Shown: positions 1 through 8,611 of the stretch, piece after piece
How the letters are laid out: each line of letters opens with the position of its first letter
Numbering within the stretch: position 1 is the first letter of the stretch
Source: UBA3839 sp963627995
GTDB taxonomy: Bacteria; Bacteroidota; Bacteroidia; Bacteroidales; Bacteroidaceae
Direction of reading: 5' to 3'
DNA length: 64,000 nt
Assembly: GCA_963627995.1 (NCBI GenBank)
Contig: CAVGCV010000003.1
Coordinates: 172,146 to 236,145, forward strand
Notes under the pieces: model-generated
The model's input: the letters and a program-made list of their open reading frames with translations, nothing else
Database searches by the model: none
Told to the model about the DNA's origin: nothing
Translations under genes and position numbers: made by a program

Positions 1-108
1 GTTATTTCACATCGCAAGAACATCTGTGCGAAACTACATCTTCATTCCGTGTCGGCCCTTACAATTTATGCCGTAACGCACGGCATTGTCAGTATTGACG
101 ACATCTGA
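1..108 (+). CDS. C-terminal end of a LuxR-type HTH transcriptional regulator (partial)
   Basis: The frame starting at base 1 is open for 35 codons and stops with TGA at 106-108. The visible peptide (HRKNICAKLHLHSVSALTIY near its start) has the shape of the last helix of a LuxR/FixJ-type DNA-binding domain: the HRKNI recognition helix followed by the L-x-I/L-H-S-x-x-x-L-T-I-Y-A dimer helix common in Bacteroidetes response regulators. The receiver or sensor part lies outside the window, so whether this is a response regulator cannot be seen. It ends 4 bases before the stop of the convergent DUF721 gene. Confidence 0.75.
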   Translation, partial: VISHRKNICAKLHLHSVSALTIYAVTHGIVSIDDI

Positions 109-112
109 TACC

Positions 113-403
113 CTAATAAAAGTGAATGTCGGTAATAACCTGTGCACAAACATGGTTATTAAGTCGCTTTACCAATGCTGAGCGGCTCATTATCAGTTCT
201 TGACGCAGTACAGAAGATTTGATTTGCACATGTAGTGTTTGGTTAGAAATGAAAATGTTCCCTGTATATTTAGCAATGCCGTGTCCCATCACCTCGCCCC
301 ATGAATGAATCAGCCGATGTTGGTTCAAGGGCGTTTCAAGTCCCTCTTCCCGTAAGAATCTTTGCACTACAGTACCCAACAGTTCGGAATTTCTTCTTTT
401 CAT
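113..403 (-). CDS. DUF721 (DciA-like) domain protein
   Basis: 96-residue protein with the DUF721 pattern: an N-terminal helix of the form LLGTVVQRFLREEGLETPL, a W-G-x-V-x-G central motif (SWGEVMGHGIAKYTG) and a beta-rich C-terminal half (LHVQIKSSVLRQELIMSRSA). In Bacteroidetes a short DUF721 gene commonly follows recF. The family is related to DciA, the helicase-loading protein, so a role near replication or repair is plausible but inferred. It lies 27 bp downstream of recF on the same strand and is probably co-transcribed with it. The length is normal for the short Bacteroidetes form. Confidence 0.8.
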   Translation of the reverse strand: MKRRNSELLGTVVQRFLREEGLETPLNQHRLIHSWGEVMGHGIAKYTGNIFISNQTLHVQIKSSVLRQELIMSRSALVKRLNNHVCAQVITDIHFY

Positions 404-430
404 TTCAATGAACCTTTGTAAAAAAATGTG

Positions 431-1540
431 TTAGCCATTATTGATGAAAGGGCTAATTTCACCATGTTTGACCATGAATATCCTATAATCGCCCTGCGTC
501 CTGATTAGTATTCGGTCAAGATTCTCACGATTAGTGTCTGTGATGAAAATCTGTCCAAAAGTGTCCTCCGACACCAAATTCACTATTTTCTCTACGCGCA
601 AGGCATCCAGTTTGTCGAAAATGTCGTCGAGCAACAGAATCGGCCGTGTTCCGCCACTTGTCTGTTTCAAGAAGTCAAACTGTGCCAGTTTGAGGCTGAT
701 AAGATACGTCTTGTTTTGCCCCTGCGACCCCTCGCGCTTCAACGGAAAACCATTGAGTCGCATCTCCAAGTCATCTTTGTGCACACCATGAAGCGAATAG
801 CCCACTGCAAAGTCTTTATTCCTTCCGCTTCGGATAACATCCAATAGTGCGCCGCGCTGGCAATGGCTTGTGTAAGCAAGTGCCACGGATTCCTGATTGC
901 CTGAAATCTCAGTATAGTATTTTTGAAAAACAGGAATGAAATCCCTAATGAACGCATCCCTTTCGCGATAAATTTCCTCTCCCGTCTCACTCATGATTTC
1001 TTCGTAAACGGAGAGCATTTCCTGTGGCATCACATCATCAGATTTCAGCAAGGCGTTGCGTTGTTGTAAGGCTTTGTTGTACCGGGATAAAAGACTGATA
1101 TAATTTTTGTTATACTGTGCAATCACACCATCCATGAATCGACGCCGCTCTTCGCTTCCCCCGTGTACCAAGTCGATGTCGTTTGGCGACACCATGATAA
1201 GGGGCAAAAGACCTATATGTTCTGCCATGCGTTTATACGCCTTGCGATTGCGCTGAAAAATCTTTTTCTGATGAAGTTTCATTCCGCACATGATTTCCTC
1301 TTCGGCGTCACGCAACCAATAGCTTCCCTGCAACATCATCATTTCCTCCCCATGGTGGACATTGAGCGAGTCAATCGTGTTGGTCGCACTTTTTGTGAAT
1401 GACAAAAAATAAATCGCATCGAGCACATTGGTCTTTCCCTCTCCATTTTGTCCAATGAAACAGTTGATTTTGGGCGAAAACTCAAGTGCGGCGCTGGCGA
1501 TATTCTTGTAATTCAGTATAGAAAGCCGTTTGATGAACAT
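431..1540 (-). CDS. recF: DNA replication and repair protein RecF
   Basis: 369-residue SMC-like ATPase that binds gapped or single-stranded DNA and helps load RecA through the RecFOR pathway. The Walker A motif GQNGEGKT is at about residues 30-37, the ABC signature region is REGSQGQNKT, and the Walker B is PILLLDDIFDKLD near the C-terminus, in the order expected for RecF. An upstream in-frame ATG at 1582 would add 14 residues (MLFFVILRD...). I chose 1540 because MFIKRLSILNYKNI is the usual RecF N-terminus and the likely -7 promoter element (1562-1569) lies just upstream. DUF721 follows at 27 bp. The family length is about 360-370, so the gene looks intact. Confidence 0.95.
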   Translation of the reverse strand: MFIKRLSILNYKNIASAALEFSPKINCFIGQNGEGKTNVLDAIYFLSFTKSATNTIDSLNVHHGEEMMMLQGSYWLRDAEEEIMCGMKLHQKKIFQRNRKAYKRMAEHIGLLPLIMVSPNDIDLVHGGSEERRRFMDGVIAQYNKNYISLLSRYNKALQQRNALLKSDDVMPQEMLSVYEEIMSETGEEIYRERDAFIRDFIPVFQKYYTEISGNQESVALAYTSHCQRGALLDVIRSGRNKDFAVGYSLHGVHKDDLEMRLNGFPLKREGSQGQNKTYLISLKLAQFDFLKQTSGGTRPILLLDDIFDKLDALRVEKIVNLVSEDTFGQIFITDTNRENLDRILIRTQGDYRIFMVKHGEISPFINNG

Positions 1541-1561
1541 CTGTTTTCTGTGTTTGTCACG

Positions 1562-1569
1562 CAAAATTA
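1562..1569 (-). promoter_or_regulatory. recF -7 element (TAATTTTG)
   Basis: On the minus strand this reads TAATTTTG, a match to the Bacteroidetes -7 consensus TAnnTTTG, about 22 nt upstream of the chosen recF start. No well-spaced -33 TTTG is evident. It lies back to back with the tRNA-Gly promoter. Confidence 0.5.
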
Positions 1570-1591
1570 CAAAAAATAGCATGAATGTCTT

Positions 1592-1620
1592 TTTGCTTTA
1601 CAAAATTCTTTCTACTTTTG
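1592..1620 (+). promoter_or_regulatory. tRNA-Gly promoter (TTTG / TACTTTTG)
   Basis: A -33-like TTTG at 1592-1595 is followed after 17 nt by TACTTTTG at 1613-1620, a match to the Bacteroidetes -7 consensus. Transcription would begin near 1627, about 9 nt before the mature tRNA 5' end. Confidence 0.7.
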
Positions 1621-1635
1621 CAAAACGAAAGCACT

Positions 1636-1708
1636 GCGGCAATAGCTCAGTTGGTAGAGCATCGGCTTCCCAAGCCGAGGGTCACGAGTTCGAGTCTCGC
1701 TTGCCGCT
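1636..1708 (+). tRNA. tRNA-Gly (anticodon CCC)
   Basis: A full cloverleaf can be folded. Acceptor GCGGCAA pairs with TTGCCGC; the D-arm is GCTC...GAGC; the anticodon stem TCGGC/GCCGA carries loop TTCCCAA (anticodon CCC, reads GGG); the T-arm is CTCG-type around TTCGAGT. The discriminator base is T and no CCA is encoded. It stands alone with its own upstream promoter. Confidence 0.96.
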
Positions 1709-1741
1709 CATAGGATTTAAGTTCAAAATGCAAAAATGAGA

Positions 1742-1820
1742 AACGAAAAATCCGACAACTTAAGGAACATAACGCGCCAAGCGATTCCGAGCTGTCTGAT
1801 TTTCCGTTTTTCATTTTTTG
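1742..1820 (+). terminator. Possible terminator after tRNA-Gly
   Basis: Segments 1742-1757 and 1793-1808 are complementary over about 14 of 16 positions and are followed by a T-rich run (TTTTCATTTTTTG). It would end the tRNA transcript ahead of nhaD. The stem is imperfect, so confidence is modest. Confidence 0.4.
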
Positions 1821-1837
1821 TTTTTCATTGATAGGCT

Positions 1838-3217
1838 ATGCTGATGATGACCCTCATAATTGTAGCTGTGCTGTTGGCCGGCTACCTACTGATGAGCACC
1901 GTGCAGGTCAGCCACATCAACCGTGCTGCCGTAGCCATGTTCTGCGGTGTCATCGTGTGGGTGCTTTATGTGCTGCAAGGGGGCGACTACCTCCAACTCA
2001 TGCATCCCGACGAGTTCGCTGAATATCTCAAAGGACATCAAACATTCGGGCTGACTGTAGGCGGATTTGTGGCAGGGAATGTGATGACGCGCTACATTTC
2101 AGAGGCATGCGCCGTCATTCTCTTCATCATCGCCACCAACACCATTGTGGAAGTAATGAACAACAATGGCGTGTTCGACTCGCTGATTCGTTGGCTTCGA
2201 ATGCGAAACAGCTGGCAATTCCTCTGGTCTCTCACACTGCTCACCTTCTTGATTTCCGCCAATGTCGACAACCTGACGACGGTCGTGCTGATGATGTCCA
2301 TCATGGCCAAAATTGTGAACAGCCACCGACAACGTGTCATCTATGCCTGTGCCATCTTGGTGGCTGCGAGCATGGGCGGTTCTTTCACTGTGATTGGCGA
2401 CATGACATCGCTCATGCTGTGGGTTCGGCAAGTGGTAACTCCGTCGGCATTCGCCGCAGGTCTCTTTTTGCCCGCCTTCGCCACATTGTGCGTCTTCAAT
2501 CTGCTTGTGTCGAAGCTCTTGTGCGGCAATGTCGAAGTCCATTCGTTTATCCACATGTTTCGTGGCGACGACTCCGTTCTCTCCCCTTGGCAAAAAGGCA
2601 TTATCCTGGTGCTGGGGCTTGCGGGGCTTTGGTCTATCCCCACATTCAGCGCGGTCACCCATTTTCCCCCATTTTTGGGCGCGCTTTGTGTGTTGGCTGT
2701 GATTTGGGTCGTGGAAGGGGCTTTCACCTTCCGTCTCAATGGCAACTTGCTTTTTGTCCGACGCGACCATTTGAAGAACACCGAGTTCATCGGCATTCAA
2801 ATCATTCTCTATTATCTCGGGATTTCACTCGGCGTAGGCGCGCTGAAAGAGTGCGGCGCGCTCGATGCAGCTTGCCACTGGCTCACGCAATACATCCACA
2901 ACGTCTATGCCTATGGCGCAATAACGGGAATTCTGGCCAGCGTTATTGATAACATTCCATTCGTCATGTCCGGGCTGAACATGTTTGAGCTTGACACAAC
3001 TGGAACGCACTCCGACTTCATGCTCAACGGAGCCTACTGGCAGATGCTCTCCTACAGCAGTGCCATCGGAGGGTGTCTGCTCTATGTCGGAACGCTGGCG
3101 GGACACGCTACGGTTGAAGTCGAGAAAATCCGCCTGTCGTGGTATTTCCGCCACATTAGTTGGCGTGTATTGATAGCATGGGCGGCAGGCATGCTCGTCT
3201 TTTGGGCAACTCATTGA
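1838..3217 (+). CDS. nhaD: NhaD-type Na+/H+ antiporter
   Basis: 459-residue polytopic inner-membrane protein of the ion transporter (ArsB/NhaD) superfamily. It has about a dozen hydrophobic segments and the conserved central motif SANVDNLTTVVLMM, followed by ASMGGSFTVIGDMTSLMLW; the polar N-D-N-x-T-T and G-D-x-T-S groups sit inside membrane segments, as in NhaD. The second half repeats the pattern (SVIDNIPFVMSGL). The likely activity is exchange of cytoplasmic Na+ (or Li+) for protons. This may matter here because a Na+-pumping decarboxylase lies 37 kb away. The start is at a cluster of Met codons (ATGCTGATGATG), so a few residues are uncertain. A hairpin with a T run follows at 3235-3269. 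Confidence 0.88.
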   Translation: MLMMTLIIVAVLLAGYLLMSTVQVSHINRAAVAMFCGVIVWVLYVLQGGDYLQLMHPDEFAEYLKGHQTFGLTVGGFVAGNVMTRYISEACAVILFIIATNTIVEVMNNNGVFDSLIRWLRMRNSWQFLWSLTLLTFLISANVDNLTTVVLMMSIMAKIVNSHRQRVIYACAILVAASMGGSFTVIGDMTSLMLWVRQVVTPSAFAAGLFLPAFATLCVFNLLVSKLLCGNVEVHSFIHMFRGDDSVLSPWQKGIILVLGLAGLWSIPTFSAVTHFPPFLGALCVLAVIWVVEGAFTFRLNGNLLFVRRDHLKNTEFIGIQIILYYLGISLGVGALKECGALDAACHWLTQYIHNVYAYGAITGILASVIDNIPFVMSGLNMFELDTTGTHSDFMLNGAYWQMLSYSSAIGGCLLYVGTLAGHATVEVEKIRLSWYFRHISWRVLIAWAAGMLVFWATH

Positions 3218-3234
3218 CAGTGTTTTTCTGTAAG

Positions 3235-3269
3235 ATGCCGGGCGGTACACAGCCGTTTTCGGCATTTTT
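3235..3269 (+). terminator. Probable rho-independent terminator of nhaD
   Basis: ATGCCG pairs with CGGCAT across a loop that can itself form GGC/GCC pairs, followed by TTTTT. It begins 18 nt after the nhaD stop. Confidence 0.5.
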
Positions 3270-3298
3270 ACCATTTTCACACCATAACAACAACAGCT

Positions 3299-4276
3299 AT
3301 GTCAAAGGTAAAGTGCATCGGAATACTCACGTCGGGCGGCGACTCCCCTGGCATGAACGCCTCCATACGCGCTGTCACACGTACAGCCCTTTGCAAAGGG
3401 TTCAAGGTAAAAGGTATCTATCGCGGCTACGACGGACTCATCAATGGTGAAATCAAAGAGTTCACGACAGAAAGTGTCAGCAACATCGTCGCACGTGGCG
3501 GTACGATTCTGAAAAGCGCGCGTTCCAAGGCCTTCACAACGCCCGAGGGCCGTCGTCAGGCTTTTGAAACCATGCAAACGGAGGGCATTGATGCTTTGGT
3601 CGTAATCGGAGGCAATGGCTCGCTCACAGGGGCGCGCATCTTCGCCCAGGAACACAACGTGCTGTGCATAGGACTTCCTGGCACCATCGACAACGATCTT
3701 TACGGCACAGACCTCACGATAGGTTACGACACCACGCTCAACACCATCGTCGAGTGCGTCGATAAAATTCGCGATACCGCAAATTCCCACGAACGCATCT
3801 TCTTCGTAGAGGTCATGGGGCGCGACGCCGGCTTCCTCGCGCAGAACAGCGCCATTGCCAGCGGGGCGGAGGCTGCGATTATCCCGGAGGACAATACCGA
3901 CGCCGATCAGCTGGAACATTTTATCGGACGAGGCATTCGGAAGAGTAAAAATTCAAGCATTGTCATCGTCAGCGAAAGCCCCAAGTGCGGCGCCATGTTC
4001 TACGCCGACCGTGTGAAAAAGGAATATCCGCAGTACGATGTCCGCGTTTCCATACTTGGCCATTTGCAGCGGGGCGGTTCCCCGTCCGCACGCGACCGCA
4101 TTCTCGCCACACGCCTCGGGGCGGGAGCCATCGATGCCATTCTCGACGGGCAGCGAAACGTGATGATTGGCGTGCGCAACGATGAAGTCGTCTATGTGCC
4201 ATTCATCGATGCCATCCGCAGCGACAAGCCGTTGAACTTGAACCTGGTGAAAGTCCTCGACGAACTGTCCATATAA
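3299..4276 (+). CDS. pfkA: ATP-type 6-phosphofructokinase
   Basis: 325 residues, the usual length for bacterial Pfk1. The enzyme phosphorylates fructose 6-phosphate to the 1,6-bisphosphate. Visible motifs are the nucleotide loop GGDSPG (13-18), the catalytic PGTIDND (127-133, Asp131 equivalent to E. coli Asp127), the substrate-binding MGRD (173-176) and LQRGGSPSARDR. The oddity is VIGGNGSLTGA at about 102-112: the family normally has GGDGS, whose Asp helps hold Mg-ATP, and here codon AAT encodes Asn106. The following Gly is the residue associated with ATP rather than PPi use. The reading frame is otherwise intact and followed after 31 bp by a lipid-kinase gene. Confidence 0.93.
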   Translation: MSKVKCIGILTSGGDSPGMNASIRAVTRTALCKGFKVKGIYRGYDGLINGEIKEFTTESVSNIVARGGTILKSARSKAFTTPEGRRQAFETMQTEGIDALVVIGGNGSLTGARIFAQEHNVLCIGLPGTIDNDLYGTDLTIGYDTTLNTIVECVDKIRDTANSHERIFFVEVMGRDAGFLAQNSAIASGAEAAIIPEDNTDADQLEHFIGRGIRKSKNSSIVIVSESPKCGAMFYADRVKKEYPQYDVRVSILGHLQRGGSPSARDRILATRLGAGAIDAILDGQRNVMIGVRNDEVVYVPFIDAIRSDKPLNLNLVKVLDELSI

Positions 4277-4307
4277 TCCGTCGGCACAAACAGCTTCCAT
4301 CCGCCAC

Positions 4308-5237
4308 ATGACCGATTCCAACCGTTGGGGCATCATCAACAGTTCCCACTCGCACAGCGTTCAGAAACGATGGGCTCAGATGCGCGAGTATATTGAGTCA
4401 AAGGGCGTTTCCTACGATTTCGTGCAGTCCGACGAAGACGGATCGGTCGAACGACTGGCGCGGATGCTCTGCGCAAATGGCTACCACACCGTCGTTGTCG
4501 TTGGAAGCGACGGCTCGCTCAACGACGCCATCAACGGCATCCTTTCAGCGCCGGCCCTTCCCGCCGGCTTTGCACTGGGCATCATCCCCTGCGGCATAGG
4601 CAACGACTTTGCGAACTTTTGGAACATTGAGGCCGACAACTACAAACAGGCCATCGACAACATTGTCGCACGGCGGGTACGCCGTATCGACGTGGGCGTA
4701 TGCACCTACACCGACGAACAGATGCAATCCTGCCGACGCTATTTCCTCAACTGCGTGAACATAGGCTACGGCGCGAGGCTCATCGGACTGTCAAACCGCT
4801 GGCAGCGGCTCATGGGGTCGAAGCGGCTGTCGCTCATTCCCGTGTTCATCACGCAGCTCTTCGAGCGCAAGTCTTTCAACCTTTCGATGAAGACCGATGC
4901 CGAACACATATCCCAGGAGGTGATGTCCGTCTGCATCGGCAATGCAACAGGCTATGGACAAACGCCCAACTCCGTGCCCTACAACGGGCTGCTCGACATG
5001 TCGGTCATCACGCGCCCGCAGTGGTGGCAGCTCTTCGAAGGTTTCTGGCTGCTGGGAAAGGGGCGGTTTCTCAACTACAAAAACGTACACCCCTATCGCG
5101 TTTGCCGCGTGGAGTGTCTTGACCTCGGCAAGGCTTCCGTCAGCCTCGACGGACGGATGCTTCAAGGAAAAACGTTCGTGCCGATGCGGCTCGAAGTCGA
5201 GAAAGACCGCATCGACTTCATCATTAGCTGCGATTAG
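4308..5237 (+). CDS. Diacylglycerol kinase-family lipid kinase (YegS/BmrU-like)
   Basis: 309-residue protein with the DAGK catalytic fold, which is distantly related to the PfkA fold. The phosphate loop reads GSDGS at 66-70 in place of the usual GGDGT, followed by NDAINGI; the second motif PCGIGND is at 94-100; the C-terminal beta domain contains NATGYGQTPNSVPYNGLLDM. The family phosphorylates lipids such as diacylglycerol, phosphatidylglycerol or sphingoid lipids; the substrate here is unknown. A sphingoid substrate is conceivable because spt is in the same window, but this is inference. It is 31 bp downstream of pfkA, probably the same transcript, with a terminator at 5271-5306. Confidence 0.85.
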   Translation: MTDSNRWGIINSSHSHSVQKRWAQMREYIESKGVSYDFVQSDEDGSVERLARMLCANGYHTVVVVGSDGSLNDAINGILSAPALPAGFALGIIPCGIGNDFANFWNIEADNYKQAIDNIVARRVRRIDVGVCTYTDEQMQSCRRYFLNCVNIGYGARLIGLSNRWQRLMGSKRLSLIPVFITQLFERKSFNLSMKTDAEHISQEVMSVCIGNATGYGQTPNSVPYNGLLDMSVITRPQWWQLFEGFWLLGKGRFLNYKNVHPYRVCRVECLDLGKASVSLDGRMLQGKTFVPMRLEVEKDRIDFIISCD

Positions 5238-5270
5238 AATTTCCGCACAACGCAGCGTTTGTACCAAGAG

Positions 5271-5306
5271 AGCGCGCCGGCTGCAAATAGCGGTCGGCGC
5301 GCTTTT
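5271..5306 (+). terminator. Rho-independent terminator of the pfkA / lipid-kinase unit
   Basis: AGCGCGCC (5271-5278) pairs with GGCGCGCT (5296-5303), with a short inner GC/GC stem, then TTTT. It lies between the converging lipid-kinase and metH genes. Confidence 0.75.
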
Positions 5307-5356
5307 CGGGTTGCGACGCAGCTTCCGAGAGACGCGGTTGCGGCGCGGCGGCCCCA

Positions 5357-8107
5357 TCAGAACAGATTGGGCTTTCTCCGTCGGGCTTCTTCGAGCGGGA
5401 GAGGGGCGGCCGTTTCCTCGCCATGCTCCGTCCGCAGTTCGGCATAGCGGCGGTTCAAGTCGTCGGCATAGGCTTCGTACTGCTGCGGATTGAGCAGGCG
5501 CGCCGCCGCCAGAACGTTCTGCGAGGCGTCTTTCATCCACACGATGGGCGCGGAATAAACCGGTGCGATTTTCAACGCCGTGTGCAGTTCACTGGTCGTC
5601 GCGCCGCCAATCATCAACGGGATGCGCAGCCCCCTGTCCTGCAAGGCGCGCGCCACGTTCACCATTTCTTCGAGCGAGGGCGTAATCAGTCCGCTCAGCC
5701 CGATTACATCGACGTGCTCCTCCATGGCCCGGCGAACGATTTCCTCCGCAGGCACCATCACGCCGAGGTCCACAATCTCGTAGTTGTTGCACGCCAGCAC
5801 CACGCTCACAATGTTTTTCCCGATGTCGTGCACGTCGCCCTTGACGGTGGCCAGCAGCACCTTGCCCGCCTTGGCCGCGTGTCCTGCGCGCGACTGCTCT
5901 ATGAGCGGATGGAGGATGGAGACGGCTTTCTTCATGGTGCGCGCCGTCTTCACCACCTGCGGAAGAAACATCTTGCCGCAGCCAAACAGCTCGCCCACCT
6001 TGTTCATTGCGCTCATCAGCGGCTCTTCGATGATGCGCACGGCATCGCCGTATTTTTCCACGGCTTCGGCCAAATCGGCCTCCAAGTATTCCGGCACGCC
6101 TTTCACAAGGGCGTGCTCCAGCCGTTCCTCCACGCTTCCCCCCCGCCATGCGTCCGCCGCAACCATGCAGCCTCCACCCCCTACTTTCTCAGCCTTCACA
6201 CGTTCGGCCACCTCGATGAGGCGCTCCGTTGCGTCGGCGCGGCGGTTGAGCAACACGTCGTCTATCGCCGCCACCACATCGGCGGGGATGTCCGCATAGG
6301 CCACCTGCGCGGCAGGGTTCACGATTCCGAAGTCCTGGCCGACCCCGACGGTGTGGTACAGGAACACGGCGTGCATGGCCTCGCGAATGTAGTTGTTCCC
6401 TCGGAATGAAAACGAAAGGTTGCTCATCCCGCCGCTCACGTGCGCTCCGGGCAAGTGGCGCCGAATCCATTCCGTTGCCCGGATGAAGTCGAGGCCATAG
6501 TTGCAGTGTTCCTCCATGCCCGTGGCGACGGCCAGCACGTTCGGGTCGAAGATGATGTCGTGCGGGTTGAAGCCCGCCACGTCCACCAGCAGCCGGTAGG
6601 CGCGCCGGCAAATCGCCACCTTCCGCTCGTAGGTCGTTGCCTGTCCTTCTTCGTCGAAAGCCATGACCACTGTCGCCGCGCCCATGCGCCTGATTTCCCT
6701 CGCGTGCGCCAGAAACACGGCCTCTCCCTCTTTCAAGGAGATGGAATTGACGATGCATTTTCCCTGCACGCACTTCAGTCCCGCGCGGATAACGCCCCAG
6801 TCCGACGAGTCGATCATCACCGGAACGCGCGCGATGTCGGGATCCGACATCATCAGGTTCAGGAAGTTCACCATCTCGGCCTGCGCGTCGAGCAGGCCGT
6901 CGTCCATGTTTACATCGAGCACGAGCGCGCCGTCCTCCACCTGCTTGCGCGCGATGCCGAGCGCCTCGTCGTAGTTCTTCTCGTTGATGAGTCGGAGAAA
7001 CTTCCGCGAGCCCGCCACGTTGCAGCGCTCTCCCACATTGACGAACTTCCGCTCGGGCGTAAGTTCCAGCAGTTCCAAGCCCGACAGCCACAGCGTCTCA
7101 GAGCGCGCGGCGGGCTTGTGGAGCGCGTCGGGGGCTGCTTCCGACACGATGTCCCGGTACCTTGCGATGAAAGCGTCGGTCGTCCCGCAGCATCCGCCGA
7201 TGATGTTCACGATGCCCTCGTCCACGTATTCCTTCACTTGCGCGGCCATTTCCTCCGGCGTTTGGTCGTAGCTGCCAAGGGAGTTGGGCAGCCCAGCGTT
7301 CGGGTAGGCGCTGATGTAGTAGGGCGCTTTCCCGGCCAGCTCGCGGAGGAACGGCTTCAGCTGGCGCGCGCCGAACGAGCAGTTCAAGCCCACCGAGAAC
7401 AGGTCGGCGTGCTGCATGGAGGCAAGGAACGCGTCGAGCGTCTGCCCCGAGAGTGTGCGCCCGGCCACGTCCGACACCGTCACCGACAGCATCAGCGGCA
7501 CGCGCCGCCCCGCCTGCTCCATGCTTTCTTCGGCGGCAAACACCGCCGCCTTGGCGTTCAGCGTGTCGAAAATGGTCTCCACGAGCAGCGCGTCCACTCC
7601 GTTGCGCAGCAGTTCCGTCATCTGCTCGGTGTAGGCGGCCGCCAGCTCGTCGAACGTCAGGTTTCTCAGCGCGGGGTTGTTCACGTCGGGGCTGATGGAG
7701 CAGGTCTTGTTCGTCGGCCCCACCGAGCCGGCCACGAACCGGGGCTTTCCGGGCGTGCGCCGCGTGTACTCGTCGGCCAGCTCGCGCGCAATGCGGCAGC
7801 CCGCCGCGTTCATCTCGCGGCAGTAGTCCTCCACATGGTAGTCCTCCATCGACACGCGCTGCGACGAGAACGTGTTTGTCTCGATGATGTCCGCTCCAGC
7901 CTCCAGGTATTTGCGGTGCACGTCGGCCACCACGTCGGGGCGCGTGAGGTTCAGCAGGTCGTTGTTTCCCTTCATCAGCCCCGGCACTCCGGCGAACCGC
8001 TCGCCGCGGAAGTCCTGCTCCGCCAGTCCGTACTGCTGGAGCATCGTGCCCATCGCGCCGTCGAGGATGAGTATGCGCTGGCGGATTATGTCGTCCAGTG
8101 TCTCCAT
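5357..8107 (-). CDS. metH: Cobalamin-dependent methionine synthase lacking the activation domain
   Basis: 916 residues. Methyl transfer runs from methyltetrahydrofolate through cobalamin to homocysteine. Domain order is: homocysteine-binding barrel at about 1-320 with zinc ligands Cys243 (LNCSFGA), Cys306 and Cys307 (GGCCGTTD); pterin-binding domain about 350-620 (FVNVGERCNVAGS); cap about 650-740; B12-binding Rossmann domain with DVHDIG at 758-763, His760 being the lower cobalt ligand. The roughly 300-residue AdoMet-dependent reactivation domain found in E. coli MetH (1227 residues) is absent; the protein ends in RRRKPNLF soon after the B12 domain. This is the usual Bacteroidetes form, where reactivation is supplied by another protein. 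It is the last gene of the fbp-DMP19-smpB-metH operon, 11 bp after smpB. Confidence 0.96.
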   Translation of the reverse strand: METLDDIIRQRILILDGAMGTMLQQYGLAEQDFRGERFAGVPGLMKGNNDLLNLTRPDVVADVHRKYLEAGADIIETNTFSSQRVSMEDYHVEDYCREMNAAGCRIARELADEYTRRTPGKPRFVAGSVGPTNKTCSISPDVNNPALRNLTFDELAAAYTEQMTELLRNGVDALLVETIFDTLNAKAAVFAAEESMEQAGRRVPLMLSVTVSDVAGRTLSGQTLDAFLASMQHADLFSVGLNCSFGARQLKPFLRELAGKAPYYISAYPNAGLPNSLGSYDQTPEEMAAQVKEYVDEGIVNIIGGCCGTTDAFIARYRDIVSEAAPDALHKPAARSETLWLSGLELLELTPERKFVNVGERCNVAGSRKFLRLINEKNYDEALGIARKQVEDGALVLDVNMDDGLLDAQAEMVNFLNLMMSDPDIARVPVMIDSSDWGVIRAGLKCVQGKCIVNSISLKEGEAVFLAHAREIRRMGAATVVMAFDEEGQATTYERKVAICRRAYRLLVDVAGFNPHDIIFDPNVLAVATGMEEHCNYGLDFIRATEWIRRHLPGAHVSGGMSNLSFSFRGNNYIREAMHAVFLYHTVGVGQDFGIVNPAAQVAYADIPADVVAAIDDVLLNRRADATERLIEVAERVKAEKVGGGGCMVAADAWRGGSVEERLEHALVKGVPEYLEADLAEAVEKYGDAVRIIEEPLMSAMNKVGELFGCGKMFLPQVVKTARTMKKAVSILHPLIEQSRAGHAAKAGKVLLATVKGDVHDIGKNIVSVVLACNNYEIVDLGVMVPAEEIVRRAMEEHVDVIGLSGLITPSLEEMVNVARALQDRGLRIPLMIGGATTSELHTALKIAPVYSAPIVWMKDASQNVLAAARLLNPQQYEAYADDLNRRYAELRTEHGEETAAPLPLEEARRRKPNLF

Positions 8108-8118
8108 CGTCCCGCCGC

Positions 8119-8586
8119 TTAGCGCTTCATCGCGCGGTCCATCTCGCGGCGGTCCTCGCGCTCGCGCAGCGACTGCCGCTTGTCGTATTCCTTCTTGCCC
8201 TTCGCCAGCGCGATGGCCAGTTTGGCGAGCCCCTTCTCGTTGATGAACAGGCGCACGGGCACAATCGTGTACCCCGGCGTCTTCGTCTCGGCCTCAAGGT
8301 TGCGGAGTTCCTTCCTGCCGAGCAGGAGCTTGCGCTCCCTGCGCTCCGTATGGTTGTTGTACGAGCCCTCGGCGTAGGGCGCGACGTACATGTTCTTCAC
8401 CCACAGCTCGCCGGCCGAGAAATAGCAGTACGTGTCGACGAGGCTCGCGCGCCCGGCGCGGATGGACTTCACCTCCGTGCCCGTCAGCACGATGCCCGCC
8501 GTGTAGGTGTCCACGAACGTATAGTCGAACGAGGCGCGGCGGTTCTTGATGTTCACCGCGTCGTGCCTCCCGTTTTTCTTTGCCAT
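8119..8586 (-). CDS. smpB: SsrA-binding protein SmpB
   Basis: 155 residues. SmpB binds tmRNA and delivers it to stalled ribosomes for trans-translation. Conserved features are NRRASFDYTF near the start, LTGTEVKSIRAGRASL, the VAPYAEGSYNNHTERRERKLLL segment and a basic C-terminal tail (LREREDRREMDRAMKR). I chose the ATG at 8586 (MAKKNGR) over the in-frame start at 8646, because the longer form would overlap the upstream DMP19 gene and has a non-conserved extension. The gaps are 25 bp to DMP19 upstream and 11 bp to metH downstream, so it is an operon member. Confidence 0.95.
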   Translation of the reverse strand: MAKKNGRHDAVNIKNRRASFDYTFVDTYTAGIVLTGTEVKSIRAGRASLVDTYCYFSAGELWVKNMYVAPYAEGSYNNHTERRERKLLLGRKELRNLEAETKTPGYTIVPVRLFINEKGLAKLAIALAKGKKEYDKRQSLREREDRREMDRAMKR

Positions 8587-8611
8587 GTGTCGTCTTTGTG
8601 TTGCGCGCGCG

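Noticed and set aside
8108..8118. Cobalamin riboswitch before metH
   Set aside because: Only 11 bp separate smpB and metH, and no B12-box-like sequence is seen before the operon.
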